Assembly (NCBI RefSeq): GCF_030462585.1
Contig: NZ_JASMRU010000002.1
Location: 124,001-188,000, forward strand
DNA: 64,000 nt
Source of the DNA: Pseudomonas sp. CAN1
GTDB lineage: Bacteria > Pseudomonadota > Gammaproteobacteria > Pseudomonadales > Pseudomonadaceae
Reading direction: 5' to 3'
In this document: one piece after another, positions 46,422 to 58,399 of the stretch
Position numbering within the stretch: the stretch's first letter is position 1
Layout: every line of letters begins with the position of its first letter
The notes under the pieces: generated by a model
Told to the model about the DNA's origin: nothing
What the model saw: the letters and a program-made list of their open reading frames with translations, nothing else
Databases searched by the model: none
Position numbers and translations under genes: made by a program

Positions 46422-47708
46422 GTGACCACAACCACCATCGATTATTCACCGACTTCCGCCGTGGGCAGTGCCCAGCGCGTGCTCGGCCTGCGCGACCTGT
46501 TCTCCCTCTGGTTCTCCCTGGGCATAGGCCTGATGGTGCTGCAGACCGGCGCGCTGCTGGCGCCGGGCCTGGGCCTGGCCGGTGCGCTGGGCGCGATCCT
46601 GCTCGGCACCCTGGTCGGCGTGCTGCTGCTGGCCAGCGCCGGGGTGATCGGCACCGATACCGGCCTGTCCGCCATGGCCTCGCTCAAGCTCAGCCTGGGC
46701 AGCCACGGCGCCGCGCTGCCGGCGCTGCTCAACCTGCTGCAGCTGGTCGGCTGGGGCGCCTTCGAGATCATCGTCATGCGCGATGCCGCCAGCCTGCTGG
46801 CGACCCGCGCCTTCGGCGAAGGCAGCGCCTGGACCAGCCCGGCCCTGTGGACCCTGGTGTTCGGTGCACTGGCGACCCTGCTCGCAGTCGCCGGCCCGCT
46901 CGCCTTCGTGCGCAAGGTGCTGCGCCGCTGGGGCATCTGGCTGCTACTGGCCGCGTGCATCTGGCTGACCTTCGACCTGTTCCAGCGTGCCGACCTGGCC
47001 GCGCTCTGGGCCAAGGCCGGCGATGGCTCGCTGTCGTTCGCCGTGGGCTTCGACATCGCCATCGCCATGCCGTTGTCCTGGCTGCCGCTGATCGCCGACT
47101 ACTCGCGCTTCGGCAAGCGCGCCGGGCACACCTTCACCGGCGCGGCGCTGGGCTTCTTCATCGGCTGCTTCTGGCTGATGGGTCTGGGCGTGGCCTACAC
47201 CCTGGCTTTCGCCCAGGGCAGCGACGCCAATGCGCTGCTGCTGGCGCTGGCCGGAGCGGGCATGGGCATCCCGCTGCTGCTGATCCTGCTGGACGAATCG
47301 GAGAAGGCCTTCGCCGACATCCACTCGGCGGCGGTTTCCAGCGGCATCCTGCTGCCGCTCAAGGTCGAGCTGCTGGCCCTGGCCATCGGCGTGATCTGCA
47401 CCCTGATCGCCTGGTTTGCGCCGCTTGAGCAGTACCAGAACTTCCTGCTGCTGATCGGCTCTGTGTTCGCCCCGCTGTTCGGCGTGGTGCTGGTCGACCA
47501 CTTCGTCCTGCGCCGCCGCGCACCGGCCGCAATTCCCCACGGCCTGCGCTGGGGCTCGCTGCTGGCCTGGGGCGGTGGCGTGGTGGTGTATCACCTGCTG
47601 GCGAACTACCAGCCGGACCTGGGTGCGACCCTGCCGGCGCTGGTGGTGGCCGGTGTGTTGCAGCTGCTGCTGGGGCGTGTGGGTGCGAAGGTGCCGGCTG
47701 CGGCGTGA
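46422..47708 (+). CDS. cytX: Putative hydroxymethylpyrimidine transporter (NCS1 family)
   Basis: 428 residues, about 12 transmembrane helices, NCS1 (cytosine/purine permease) fold: SLWFSLGIGLMVLQTGALLAPGLGL, PLSWLPLIADYSRFGKRAG. CytX proteins co-occur with thiamine genes and are proposed to import HMP. No ribosome site or riboswitch of its own is evident; it starts at GTG 46422 (VTTTTIDYSPTSAVG). In-frame sequence upstream runs through the REP and was rejected. Control by the thiC riboswitch through read-through is inferred. Confidence 0.9.
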   Translation: MTTTTIDYSPTSAVGSAQRVLGLRDLFSLWFSLGIGLMVLQTGALLAPGLGLAGALGAILLGTLVGVLLLASAGVIGTDTGLSAMASLKLSLGSHGAALPALLNLLQLVGWGAFEIIVMRDAASLLATRAFGEGSAWTSPALWTLVFGALATLLAVAGPLAFVRKVLRRWGIWLLLAACIWLTFDLFQRADLAALWAKAGDGSLSFAVGFDIAIAMPLSWLPLIADYSRFGKRAGHTFTGAALGFFIGCFWLMGLGVAYTLAFAQGSDANALLLALAGAGMGIPLLLILLDESEKAFADIHSAAVSSGILLPLKVELLALAIGVICTLIAWFAPLEQYQNFLLLIGSVFAPLFGVVLVDHFVLRRRAPAAIPHGLRWGSLLAWGGGVVVYHLLANYQPDLGATLPALVVAGVLQLLLGRVGAKVPAAA

Positions 47709-47713
47709 TGTGG

Positions 47714-47871
47714 TTCGCGAGCAAGCTCGCTCCTACAAAAGCTGCTGCACCCTGTAGGAGCGAGCTTGCTCGCGAACACGCCCAATGCCGGCCTTGCCGG
47801 CTGATCGCGGATGAATCCGCTCCTACGCACGTGCTGAAGCGTGGCGTAGGAGCGGACTCCGTCCGCGATTG
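47714..47871. repeat. REP cluster of four units, two subtypes
   Basis: Reverse unit 47714-47736 and forward unit 47754-47776 of the GAGCTTGCTCGCGAA subtype point away from each other (opposite to the pairs elsewhere). They are followed by an inverted GGATGAATCC unit (47804-47827) and a forward GGACTCCGTCC unit (47844-47871) of the second subtype. Fills the cytX/lipoprotein convergent gap and may end transcripts from both sides. Confidence 0.88.
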
Positions 47872-47894
47872 ACTACCGGCCGCTGTGAACCAAC

Positions 47895-48647
47895 CTACTG
47901 CGCTCCGCGCCCCGGGAAGTAATAGGTCTTCACGATGCCGTTCAGGCGCGGGTAGGGAATCTTCAGCTCCGGGTGCCCGACCGAGTGCGGGGCGATGCGG
48001 TCGATGTCGTACTTGAGCGTCATCGCGCCGAAGGTCAGGGCGAAGTGCTCGGTCGGCTGGAACGGCCAGTCCTTCGAGAAGTTCGGGTCCTGCTCGTCCA
48101 GCTTGTTCTGCAGGATCCACGCCTGGTGCGCCATACGCGCCACCTTCCAGAAGTTGTCCTCCTGGCCGGGCTGGAGAATGTCCTGCAGGGTGAGCACCTT
48201 GTGGATACGTCGATCATAATTGATGAACGCGCGGCCGGGCTGGCCGTACTCGCCGCCGGTGAAGCGATAGCTGGACAGCTCGATGATCACCAGACCGTCA
48301 TGCTGCTCGCGGATCTTGGCTTGCAGGTAGCTGCTCCAGCCGGGCTGCGCCGAATCGAGGAAGCGCTTCTCGTAGATTTCCAGATTGGCCGGTGCCGCGC
48401 CGTCGCCTTCACGGGCCAGTTGCAGCAGCTGGGTATTGATCGCCTCGTTGAGCGCCGGCTCATCGTCGAAGCTGACGGTATCGAGGTTGAACAGCGGGCA
48501 CTTCTCGCCCTGGCAACCCGGCTGCAGGTGTTCGAAGCTGACATGACGGGCGGTCAGCGGTTCGTCGAGTGCGGGCTTGAACAGACCCTGGCACGCCCCC
48601 AATAACAGGCCGATGCTGCACAGGGCTGCTAGTTTCAGAAGTCGCAT
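47895..48647 (-). CDS. RsiV-like (DUF3298/DUF4163) lipoprotein
   Basis: 250 residues. Signal peptide with lipobox LLLGAC (Cys19), so probably anchored in the outer membrane. The body contains INTQLLQLAREG, SSYLQAKIREQHDGLVIIELSSYRFTGG, NYDRRIHKVLTLQDIL, typical of the DUF4163-DUF3298 family shared with the Bacillus anti-sigma factor RsiV; some members bind lysozyme. AAAAGGAA supports ATG 48647; an ATG 15 nt further upstream lacks one. Divergent from the ADP-sugar pyrophosphatase gene. Confidence 0.85.
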   Translation of the reverse strand: MRLLKLAALCSIGLLLGACQGLFKPALDEPLTARHVSFEHLQPGCQGEKCPLFNLDTVSFDDEPALNEAINTQLLQLAREGDGAAPANLEIYEKRFLDSAQPGWSSYLQAKIREQHDGLVIIELSSYRFTGGEYGQPGRAFINYDRRIHKVLTLQDILQPGQEDNFWKVARMAHQAWILQNKLDEQDPNFSKDWPFQPTEHFALTFGAMTLKYDIDRIAPHSVGHPELKIPYPRLNGIVKTYYFPGRGAQ

Positions 48648-48876
48648 GGGATTCCTTTTCATAGACGTTCGCCGGCAATGGAGTGGTTCGACCGCCATCG
48701 ACGCTGCCGGTTCGGCGGCTGATTATGAACCACTTTGCGAACCACGGCTGCGGGCGGCGGTCACAGCCAGCCTGGCCGCCCGCCTGCCGGCAAAAGAGGC
48801 TGCGTCGCCCTCGGCGGCGCGATAGGATGGCGCGAAGTTCAACGTAACAGTGAGTAGGAACGGGAGTAGGAACGGG

Positions 48877-49494
48877 ATGTCGGAAACGTTCAAGCCAGGC
48901 CCGCAGGATATCGAGATCCAGGAGCGCGAACAGTGCTTCAAGGGCTTCTACAAGGTCGACCGTCTGCGCCTTCGCCACCGCCAGTTCGCGGGTGGCATGG
49001 GGCCGTTGCTGACCCGCGAGTTGTTCGTGCGCCACGATGCCGTGTGCGTGCTGCCCTACGATCCGCAGCGCGATGAAGTGGTGCTGATCGAGCAGTTCCG
49101 CGTCGGTGCCATGGACGCCGGGGTCAACCCCTGGCTGATGGAGCTGGTCGCCGGGCTGATCGACAAGGACGAGGAGCCCGAGGAAGTCGCCCGCCGCGAA
49201 GCAGTGGAAGAGGCCGGCCTGACCCTCGGCGCGCTCTGGCCGATCGCCCAGTACCTGCCGTCGCCCGGTGGCAGCAACGAGCTGGTGCACCTGTTCGTCG
49301 GCCGCTGCGACAGCAGCAACGCCTCGGGCATCCACGGGCTGGAGGAGGAGGGCGAGGACATTCGCGTCCACGTCATGCCGTTCGAGGAAGCACTGCAGGC
49401 CGTGCGTGACGGTCGCATCAACAACGCGGCGAGCATGCTCGCCCTGCAATGGCTGGCGCTCAACCGCGCCGAGGTAAGGGGGTTATGGGTGTGA
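48877..49494 (+). CDS. nudF: ADP-ribose/ADP-sugar pyrophosphatase (Nudix)
   Basis: 205 residues with a complete Nudix box GLIDKDEEPEEVARREAVEEAGL (residues about 98-120). Hydrolyses ADP-ribose to AMP and ribose 5-phosphate. First gene of nudF-yqiB-cpdA-yqiA-parE, the order known from E. coli. The ribosome site is doubled: GAGTAGGAACGG occurs twice in tandem at 48852-48875 just before the ATG. A GTG at 48850 in frame could extend the protein but would put the repeats inside it. Confidence 0.94.
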   Translation: MSETFKPGPQDIEIQEREQCFKGFYKVDRLRLRHRQFAGGMGPLLTRELFVRHDAVCVLPYDPQRDEVVLIEQFRVGAMDAGVNPWLMELVAGLIDKDEEPEEVARREAVEEAGLTLGALWPIAQYLPSPGGSNELVHLFVGRCDSSNASGIHGLEEEGEDIRVHVMPFEEALQAVRDGRINNAASMLALQWLALNRAEVRGLWV

Positions 49495-49943
49495 ATCTGT
49501 TGCGCGAGCGCTATCGCGTCGACCTGGCGGGTCTGCAGGCGACCTGCGAGGCGAACTACTTGCGCCTGATGCGCCTGTTGCCGGAAATGCGCGAGACCCA
49601 GGTCTCGCGCCGCGTGGCGCTCAGCGAAGGCGAGCGGCTGCTCGGCGTGCTGGCGCTGGACGTGCTCGAAGCCTGCCCCTACACCACCGTGCTGCAGGTG
49701 CGCCAGGAGCTGGGCCTGCCCTGGCTGCCGGCGCCCAAGCTGGAAGTGCGGGTCTACCACGACGCGCGCATGGCCGAAGTGGTCGGCGCCGAACAGGCGC
49801 GCCGCCTGCTGGCGATCTATCCCTACCCGAACCAGGCGATGCACCAGCCGGACGAGAAGAACCAGCTCAACCAGTTTCTCGGCGAATGGCTGAGCCATTG
49901 CCTGTCCTGCGGCCACGAACTGGAGCCGGTGCTGCAACGCTGA
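49485..49943 (+). CDS. yqiB: DUF1249 (YqiB-family) protein
   Basis: 152-residue cytoplasmic protein of unknown function with the family sequence RYRVDLAGLQATCEANYLRLMRLLP and WLPAPKLEVRVYHDARMAEVV. It overlaps the Nudix gene by 10 nt, so translation is coupled. Conserved next to cpdA in gamma-proteobacteria, which suggests a link to that operon rather than a known activity. Confidence 0.9.
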   Translation: MGVNLLRERYRVDLAGLQATCEANYLRLMRLLPEMRETQVSRRVALSEGERLLGVLALDVLEACPYTTVLQVRQELGLPWLPAPKLEVRVYHDARMAEVVGAEQARRLLAIYPYPNQAMHQPDEKNQLNQFLGEWLSHCLSCGHELEPVLQR

Positions 49944-50102
49944 TATTGGTTTGATGGCCACCTGCCATGATAGGCTGTCCACCCATCGAACACTCGTGCC
50001 CCTAACTGTGATCTGTGACGCTTTCCCGGTTTGCCCAGGGAGGCGCCTGTCACCATACTCGTCACGAATCCCCCGGACGCCCGCCTCACAGGAGAAGGCG
50101 CA

Positions 50103-50912
50103 TTGCCCACCCAGCCCACCGCTTCCGATTCCGTCCTGGTCGTCCAGCTGTCCGACAGCCACCTGTTCGCTGAAGAGAACGGCCGCCTGCTGGGCATGGA
50201 CACCGCCGACAGCCTGACCCAGGTCGTGCGCCTGGTCGGCGAGGAGCAGCCGGCAATCGATCTGGTACTGGCCACGGGCGACCTGTCCCAGGATGGCTCG
50301 GTCGAGTCCTACCAGCGTTTCCGCGCCATCACCGCGCCGATCGCTGCGCCGACCCGCTGGTTCCCCGGCAATCACGACGAAATGCAGCCGATGCGCGCAG
50401 CCGCCGCCGGTACCGACCTGCTTGACCCGGTGATCGACCTGGGCGCCTGGCGGGTGATCCTGCTGGACTCCACCATCCCCGGCGCCGTGCCGGGGCAGAT
50501 GACCGTCGAGCAGATCCAGCTGCTGGAACGCGCCATCCAGGCCGCGCCGGACAAGCACCTGCTGATCAGCTTCCATCACCATCCGGTACCCATCGGCAGC
50601 CAGTGGATGGACCGCATCGGCATCTACAACCCGGAACGCCTGTTCGCCGTCATCGACCGCTACCCCAACGTGCGCTGCCTGCTCTGGGGCCACGTGCACC
50701 AGGAGATCGACCAGATGCGCGGCGACGTGCGCCTGCTGGCCTCGCCGTCCACCTGCGTGCAGTTCACTCCCGGCAGCGAGGACTTCTGCGTCGACAGCCC
50801 GGCACCGGGCTACCGCTGGTTGCGGCTGATGGCCGACGGCGAAGTGCAGACCGGAGTGTCGCGAGTGACCGACATCGAGTTCGAAGTCGACTACAGCATC
50901 AAGGGCTATTGA
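50103..50912 (+). CDS. cpdA: 3',5'-cyclic AMP phosphodiesterase
   Basis: Lowers cAMP and so tunes Vfr/CRP-controlled genes. 269 residues, class III phosphodiesterase with the metallophosphoesterase motif series QLSDSHLF, ATGDLSQDG, GNHDE, SFHHHP, LWGHVHQ, all metal ligands present. The start is TTG 50103, with AGGAGAAGG 5 nt before it; an in-frame ATG at 50031 would add 24 non-family residues. The 159-nt gap before it holds TGTGATCTGTGACG (50007-50020), a loose half-match to a Vfr/CRP site; Vfr control of cpdA is known in P. aeruginosa. Confidence 0.95.
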   Translation: MPTQPTASDSVLVVQLSDSHLFAEENGRLLGMDTADSLTQVVRLVGEEQPAIDLVLATGDLSQDGSVESYQRFRAITAPIAAPTRWFPGNHDEMQPMRAAAAGTDLLDPVIDLGAWRVILLDSTIPGAVPGQMTVEQIQLLERAIQAAPDKHLLISFHHHPVPIGSQWMDRIGIYNPERLFAVIDRYPNVRCLLWGHVHQEIDQMRGDVRLLASPSTCVQFTPGSEDFCVDSPAPGYRWLRLMADGEVQTGVSRVTDIEFEVDYSIKGY

Positions 50913-50987
50913 TCGGTCACGCTTCGAACGCCTTGCGACGCTGACCCACTTGCGGCATGCCACTTGCAACTTGTAGCCTCCCGGCCC

Positions 50988-53523
<2,536 letters not shown>

Positions 53524-53524
<1 letters not shown>

Positions 53525-54558
53525 TGCGCTGGCTGTTGGCCGCGCTCGGCCTGTCCGCCGGCCTCGCGGTTGCCGCCCAGGCGCCTGTCGAAGCGCCCGC
53601 TGCGGCGGCGACTACCCCCGTAGCGCCGGCATCGCTGCAGTTCGTCGCCGAGCACCCGGTGGAAGGTATGCCCAGCGGCAACCTGTCCGGCCTGGCGCTG
53701 TGCGGCGACGAGATGTGGACGGTGTCCGACCGCGACGACGACCGCATCTACCGCCTGCTGATGGACGAGACGCCGGGCAAGGCCTGGCAGGCCACCGCGG
53801 AGCCCTTCGTGGCGCCGGGTACACCGGAAAGCGGGCTGTCCTGGGGGGCGAAGGCGCGCGTCAGCGTCGGCGGCCTGCTGCGCGGCGGCGCCATGGACTT
53901 CGAGGGCATCACCTGCGACCAGGCGGGCAACCGCTATGTGGTCAGCGAAGGCTACGCCGCCGTTCTGCTGCTGCCCGCCGCCGGTGAGCCGAGCTGGCTG
54001 CCGCTGCCGCAGAGCCTGCTGCGCCAGGCCCGCGCCAGCGGCCTGCTGATGGAATTCAACGCACTCTACGAAGGCATCGCCGTCAGCGCCGATGGCAAGC
54101 AGCTGTGGCTGGCCGCCGAGCGCCAGCGCCGCGGGCTGCTCAAGGTGCACAACGATAACGGCAGCTGGAAATGCGCCGGCAACTGCGTCCTGCTCAGCGA
54201 GGGCGGCACCGCCTTGCCGCCGCCGGAGCTGGGTGGCGAGCGTGCGCTGCCGATCGATTTCTCCGATATCGCGCTGTACAAGGACAAGCTGTTCACCCTG
54301 GAACGCCTGGCGCACCAGATCTGCCGCCGTGACCCGAGCAGTGGTGCGCAGGAGCTCTGCTGGTCCTTCGCCGCCGGAGCCCTGGCCCCGGAGCGCCGCT
54401 ATGACCTGCCTTACGGCGTGGCCGAAGCACTGGTGCTGGACGACAAGGGCGCCTGGATCGGCCTGGACAACGGCGACCACGCCCGCGCCGATGGCGACAT
54501 CCGTCCCTACGTGCTGCGCTTTGCGGCGCCGGCCGGTGGCTGGCTCGGTGGCAAATGA
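53524..54558 (+). CDS. Secreted esterase-like/phytase-like domain protein
   Basis: 344 residues with a signal peptide (MRWLLAALGLSAGLAVAAQA) and a low-complexity Ala/Pro linker, then a beta-propeller of the esterase-like activity of phytase family: LSGLALCGDEMWTVSDRDDDRIYRL, AMDFEGITCDQAGNRYVVSEG, FNALYEGIAVSADGKQLWLAAER. Periplasmic or extracellular; substrate unknown. Translationally coupled to parE (TGATG) and overlaps the next gene by ATGA. Confidence 0.86.
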
Positions 54559-55079
54559 GCGACGCGGCGCCGGGCAGGCGGATCGGCAAGATCATGATGT
54601 TCCTCGCCTGGGGCGCGGGTATCCTGCTCGCCACCCGCTATTTCGGCGCCTGGGAAGACCGCCAGCACAATCCCAACCCGCAGCCGCAGTCGACCCGCAG
54701 CGAGGGCTACGTGGAGGTGCGGCTGGTGGGCAATCGCGCCGGCCACTACGTGGTGGACGGCCGGATCAGCGGCGAGCCGGTGACCTTCATGCTCGATACC
54801 GGCGCCACCCAGGTGGCCCTGCCGCAGCGCCTGGCCGACCGCCTCGGCCTGCCGCGAGGCTTGCCGGTCACCCTGGACACCGCCAATGGCCGCAGCCAGG
54901 GCTGGCGTACGCGCCTGCCCAGCCTGCAGCTTGGCGACATCCGCCTGACCGATGTGCCGGCGCTGATCGCGCCGGGCATGGAAGGCGACGAGGTGCTGCT
55001 CGGCATGAGCGCACTCAGACAACTGGATTTCACCCAGCAGGACGGCACCCTGGTGCTGCGCCAGCGATCTACACCGTGA
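54555..55079 (+). CDS. Membrane-anchored retropepsin-like aspartic protease
   Basis: 174 residues. N-terminal transmembrane segment ([19 protein letters not shown]) then a periplasmic single-domain aspartic protease of the TIGR02281 type: [13 protein letters not shown] (catalytic DTGAT) and [13 protein letters not shown]. Active form would be a homodimer. Lies between the phytase-like gene and parC with a 7-nt gap to parC. Target unknown. Confidence 0.9.
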   Translation: MSDAAPGRRIGKIMMFLAWGAGILLATRYFGAWEDRQHNPNPQPQSTRSEGYVEVRLVGNRAGHYVVDGRISGEPVTFMLDTGATQVALPQRLADRLGLPRGLPVTLDTANGRSQGWRTRLPSLQLGDIRLTDVPALIAPGMEGDEVLLGMSALRQLDFTQQDGTLVLRQRSTP

Positions 55080-55086
55080 GGCACGC

Positions 55087-57351
55087 ATGAGCGAAACCCT
55101 CGATCTGAGTCTGGAGGGCGTGGAGCGCCGGTCACTGGCCGACTTCACCGAACAGGCTTACCTGAACTACTCCATGTACGTGATCATGGACCGCGCCCTG
55201 CCGCACATCGGCGACGGCCTGAAGCCCGTGCAGCGACGCATCATCTACGCCATGAGCGAGCTGGGCCTTGATGCGGATTCCAAGCACAAGAAATCGGCGC
55301 GGACCGTCGGTGACGTGCTGGGTAAATACCACCCCCACGGCGACTCGGCGTGCTACGAAGCCATGGTGCTGATGGCCCAGCCGTTCTCCTACCGCTACCC
55401 GCTGGTGGATGGCCAGGGCAACTGGGGTGCGCCGGACGATCCCAAGTCCTTCGCCGCCATGCGCTACACCGAAGCCCGCCTGTCGCGCTACGCCGAGACC
55501 CTGCTGTCCGAGCTGGGCCAGGGCACCGCGGACTGGGTGCCGAACTTCGACGGCACCATGAACGAGCCGGCCGTGCTGCCGGCGCGCCTGCCCAACCTGC
55601 TGCTCAATGGCACCACCGGCATCGCCGTGGGCATGGCCACCGACATTCCGCCGCACAACCTGCGCGAAGTCGCTGCCGCCTGCATCCGCTTGCTGGATGA
55701 ACCGCAGGCGACGGTCGTCGACCTGATGGAGCACGTGCAGGGCCCGGATTTCCCGACAGAAGCGGAAATCATTACCCCGCGCGCCGACCTGCAGAAAATC
55801 TACGAAACCGGCCGTGGCTCGGTGCGCATGCGCGCCGTGTACCGCGTCGAGGACGGCGACATCGTCGTCACCGCGCTGCCGCACCAGGTCTCCGGGGCCA
55901 AGGTGCTGGAGCAGATCGCCGGCCAGATGCAGGCCAAGAAGCTGCCGATGGTCGCCGACCTGCGCGACGAGTCGGACCACGAGAACCCGACCCGCATCGT
56001 CATCATCCCGCGCTCCAACCGCGTGGACGCCGAAGAACTGATGACCCACCTGTTCGCCACCACCGACCTGGAAAGCTCGTACCGGGTGAACATGAACGTC
56101 ATCGGCCTGGACGGCAAACCCCAGGTCAAGGACCTGCGCCAGGTGCTCAGCGAGTGGCTGACCTACCGCACCGACACCGTGCGCCGTCGCCTGCAGTTCC
56201 GCCTGGACAAGGTCGAGAAGCGCCTGCACCTGTTGGAAGGCTTGCTGGTCGCCTTCCTCAACCTCGACGAAGTCATCCACATCATCCGCACCGAGGATCA
56301 GCCCAAGCCGGTCCTGATGCAGCGCTTCGAGCTCTCCGAGCTGCAGGCCGACTACATCCTCGACACCCGCCTGCGTCAGCTGGCGCGCCTGGAAGAGATG
56401 AAGATCCGCGGCGAGCAGGACGAGCTGGCCAAGGAGCGCGCCAAGCTGCTGGCCATCCTGGGTTCCAACGCCAAGCTGCGCAAACTGGTGCGCGACGAGC
56501 TGCTGGCCGATGCCGAGACCTACGGCGACGACCGCCGTTCGCCCATCGTCGCCCGCGCCGAAGCCCGCGCCCTGTCGGAAACCGAGCTGATGCCGACCGA
56601 GCCGGTGACCGTGGTGCTGTCCGAAAAAGGCTGGGTGCGTTGCGCCAAGGGCCACGACATCGACGCCACCGGCCTGTCGTACAAGGCCGGCGACGGCTTC
56701 AAGGTCTCTGCGCCGGGCCGCTCGAACCAGTACGCAGTGTTCATCGACTCCACCGGCCGCAGTTATTCGCTGGCGGCCCACAGCCTGCCGTCGGCCCGTG
56801 GCCAGGGCGAGCCGCTGACCGGTCGTCTGACACCGCCGCCGGGCGCCAGCTTCGACCGCGTGTTGTTGCCTGAGGACAATGCGCTGTACGTGCTGGCGTC
56901 GGATGCTGGCTACGGCTTCGTCGCCAAGGGTGAGGACATGCAGGCCAAGAACAAGGCCGGCAAGGCGCTGCTCAGTCTGCCCAACGGCGCGCAGGTCATG
57001 GCGCCGCGTCCGGTCGCGGACCTGGAGCAGGACTGGATTGCGGCCGTCACCACCGAAGGCCGCCTGCTGCTGTTCAAGGTCTCCGACCTGCCGCAGCTGG
57101 CCAAGGGCAAGGGCAACAAGATCATCAGCGTGCCGGGCGACCGCGTGGCGAGCCGCGAGGAGTACCTCACCGACCTCGCGATTCTTCCGACGGGCGCGAC
57201 CCTGGTGTTGCAGGCAGGCAAGCGGACGCTCTCGCTCAAGGGTGACGACCTGGAGCACTACAAGGGCGAAAGGGGTCGTCGGGGCAATAAACTGCCGCGC
57301 GGTTTCCAGCGCGTGGATGCCTTGCTGGTAGAATCGCTGTCTCAGGATTGA
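55087..57351 (+). CDS. parC: DNA topoisomerase IV subunit A
   Basis: 754-residue DNA-cleaving subunit. Breakage-reunion domain with catalytic Tyr127 in RYTEARLS; C-terminal beta-pinwheel repeats from about residue 500. Quinolone-resistance position 87 is Ser ([12 protein letters not shown]), i.e. the susceptible form. Last gene of the cpdA-parE-parC series; a large hairpin follows at 57385-57430. Confidence 0.98.
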   Translation: MSETLDLSLEGVERRSLADFTEQAYLNYSMYVIMDRALPHIGDGLKPVQRRIIYAMSELGLDADSKHKKSARTVGDVLGKYHPHGDSACYEAMVLMAQPFSYRYPLVDGQGNWGAPDDPKSFAAMRYTEARLSRYAETLLSELGQGTADWVPNFDGTMNEPAVLPARLPNLLLNGTTGIAVGMATDIPPHNLREVAAACIRLLDEPQATVVDLMEHVQGPDFPTEAEIITPRADLQKIYETGRGSVRMRAVYRVEDGDIVVTALPHQVSGAKVLEQIAGQMQAKKLPMVADLRDESDHENPTRIVIIPRSNRVDAEELMTHLFATTDLESSYRVNMNVIGLDGKPQVKDLRQVLSEWLTYRTDTVRRRLQFRLDKVEKRLHLLEGLLVAFLNLDEVIHIIRTEDQPKPVLMQRFELSELQADYILDTRLRQLARLEEMKIRGEQDELAKERAKLLAILGSNAKLRKLVRDELLADAETYGDDRRSPIVARAEARALSETELMPTEPVTVVLSEKGWVRCAKGHDIDATGLSYKAGDGFKVSAPGRSNQYAVFIDSTGRSYSLAAHSLPSARGQGEPLTGRLTPPPGASFDRVLLPEDNALYVLASDAGYGFVAKGEDMQAKNKAGKALLSLPNGAQVMAPRPVADLEQDWIAAVTTEGRLLLFKVSDLPQLAKGKGNKIISVPGDRVASREEYLTDLAILPTGATLVLQAGKRTLSLKGDDLEHYKGERGRRGNKLPRGFQRVDALLVESLSQD

Positions 57352-57384
57352 AACGCGGTTGGATACATCCTGCCTCTGGAGCTG

Positions 57385-57430
57385 AGGCGCCGGTTAGGGG
57401 ATGATAGGTCCCCTTGGGTAACCGGCGCCT
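57385..57430. terminator. Large GC-rich hairpin after parC
   Basis: Perfect 12-bp outer arms AGGCGCCGGTTA (57385-57396) and TAACCGGCGCCT (57419-57430); an inner GGGG/CCCC stem (57397-57400 with 57410-57413) stacks on it. The nearest T-run (TTCTTTTTTG) begins 18 nt further, so it is not a textbook intrinsic terminator although it probably marks the transcript end. Some function as a structured 3' RNA is possible. Confidence 0.55.
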
Positions 57431-57487
57431 TGGCGCGTTGCCTGAATTCTTTTTTGTTTTGTTGGAAGTAGCGCCGAACTTCGGCGA

Positions 57488-58225
57488 ATGACGGTGATCC
57501 AGATGAGCGCATTGCGCGCCTTGGCCTATCTTTCCCTCGTCAGCCTCCTCGGGCTGGCGGGCTGCACGGTGAATCGACCGACCCAGCTGTACCAGCTGGA
57601 TGCGGGTGCCGTTCCGGTTCCGGAACGTGACAACGGTGTCGCTGTGCTCCTCGGTCCGGTATCCCTGGCCGATTACCTGAAGCGCGAGACCATGGTCCAG
57701 CGCCAGGCTGACGGAATCCTCAACCTGTCCACCGAGGCCCGCTGGGCCGGCAGCCTGGAGACCAACGTCAGCCAGCAGCTGATGCGCCTGCTCTCCGGCG
57801 AGCTGGACAGCACCCGCCTGGCCCTGTTCCCGGAGAAGCCCGGCTTCACCCCGCAGGTGCAGGTCATGCTGACCATCAGCCGCCTGGACTCCGGTCCGAA
57901 GGAACCGGCGGTGCTGGAAGCGCGCTGGCGTCTTCTCGATCCGAAGGGCGAGCTGCGTGACAGCCGTGTCTTCCGTGAGCAGGAAGAACACTCGGGCAGC
58001 GTGCAGGACCAGGTGCGCGCCCAGGGCGACCTGCTGCGCAAGCTGTCGGTCCAGCTGGCTCGCGATGTGCGCCCGGTAGCGACTGCGGTCGCCGAGCAAC
58101 AGGCCGCGCCGCCGCGCAAGCCTGTGGTGGCCAACACCGAGCAGGCGGCCAAGCCCAAGGAAGAGGGGCCGAAGATCCCGCTGGTGGTGCCGATCCGCAC
58201 CGACGTCGAGGTCTACCGCTTCTAG
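57488..58225 (+). CDS. ABC-type transport auxiliary lipoprotein (PqiC/MlaD-partner family)
   Basis: 245 residues. Signal peptide and lipobox LLGLAGC (Cys26, or Cys21 if ATG 57503 is used). Body matches the ABC_trans_aux family (YQLDAGAVPVP, VAVLLGPVSLADYLKRETMVQR, RWAGSLETNVSQQLMRLLSGEL), outer-membrane lipoproteins that work with MlaD/PqiB-type lipid transporters. C-terminal Ala/Pro/Lys-rich tail. No partner genes are adjacent, so the complex it serves is not evident. Flanked by hairpins on both sides: a single-gene unit. Confidence 0.86.
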   Translation: MTVIQMSALRALAYLSLVSLLGLAGCTVNRPTQLYQLDAGAVPVPERDNGVAVLLGPVSLADYLKRETMVQRQADGILNLSTEARWAGSLETNVSQQLMRLLSGELDSTRLALFPEKPGFTPQVQVMLTISRLDSGPKEPAVLEARWRLLDPKGELRDSRVFREQEEHSGSVQDQVRAQGDLLRKLSVQLARDVRPVATAVAEQQAAPPRKPVVANTEQAAKPKEEGPKIPLVVPIRTDVEVYRF

Positions 58226-58249
58226 TCGCGTACTGTGACTGACTTACCA

Positions 58250-58288
58250 ACGGCCCGCAGCGCCTCGCTCTGCGGGCCGTTTCGTTTC
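58250..58288 (+). terminator. Intrinsic terminator
   Basis: ACGGCCCGCAG, 9-nt loop, CTGCGGGCCGT (perfect 11-bp stem) followed by TTCGTTTC. Lies 25 nt after the auxiliary lipoprotein stop. Confidence 0.85.
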
Positions 58289-58303
58289 GGCTCCCGCCTG
58301 CCT

Positions 58304-58333
58304 TTGACATATTCTTGACGGCCCTCGTGTTAT
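58304..58333 (+). promoter_or_regulatory. Sigma-70-type promoter for the glycosyltransferase unit
   Basis: Consensus -35 TTGACA (58304-58309), 18-nt spacer, TGTTAT (58328-58333). It is placed just behind the terminator of the previous gene and about 67 nt upstream of the GTG start. Confidence 0.6.
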
Positions 58334-58399
58334 CAACTGGCCGACATGCAGGTCGTTGCGCGCGGACACTTTCCACGCGGAGCCTGCGAGAGATCCGAC

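Noticed and set aside
50964..50987. Earlier in-frame start for yqiA
   Set aside because: Adds a stretch lying in a dispersed repeat motif, without a ribosome site; the family starts at MTAFLYIHGFNSS.
55132..57258. 708-codon frame antisense to parC
   Set aside because: Mirror of conserved parC codons; no independent evidence.
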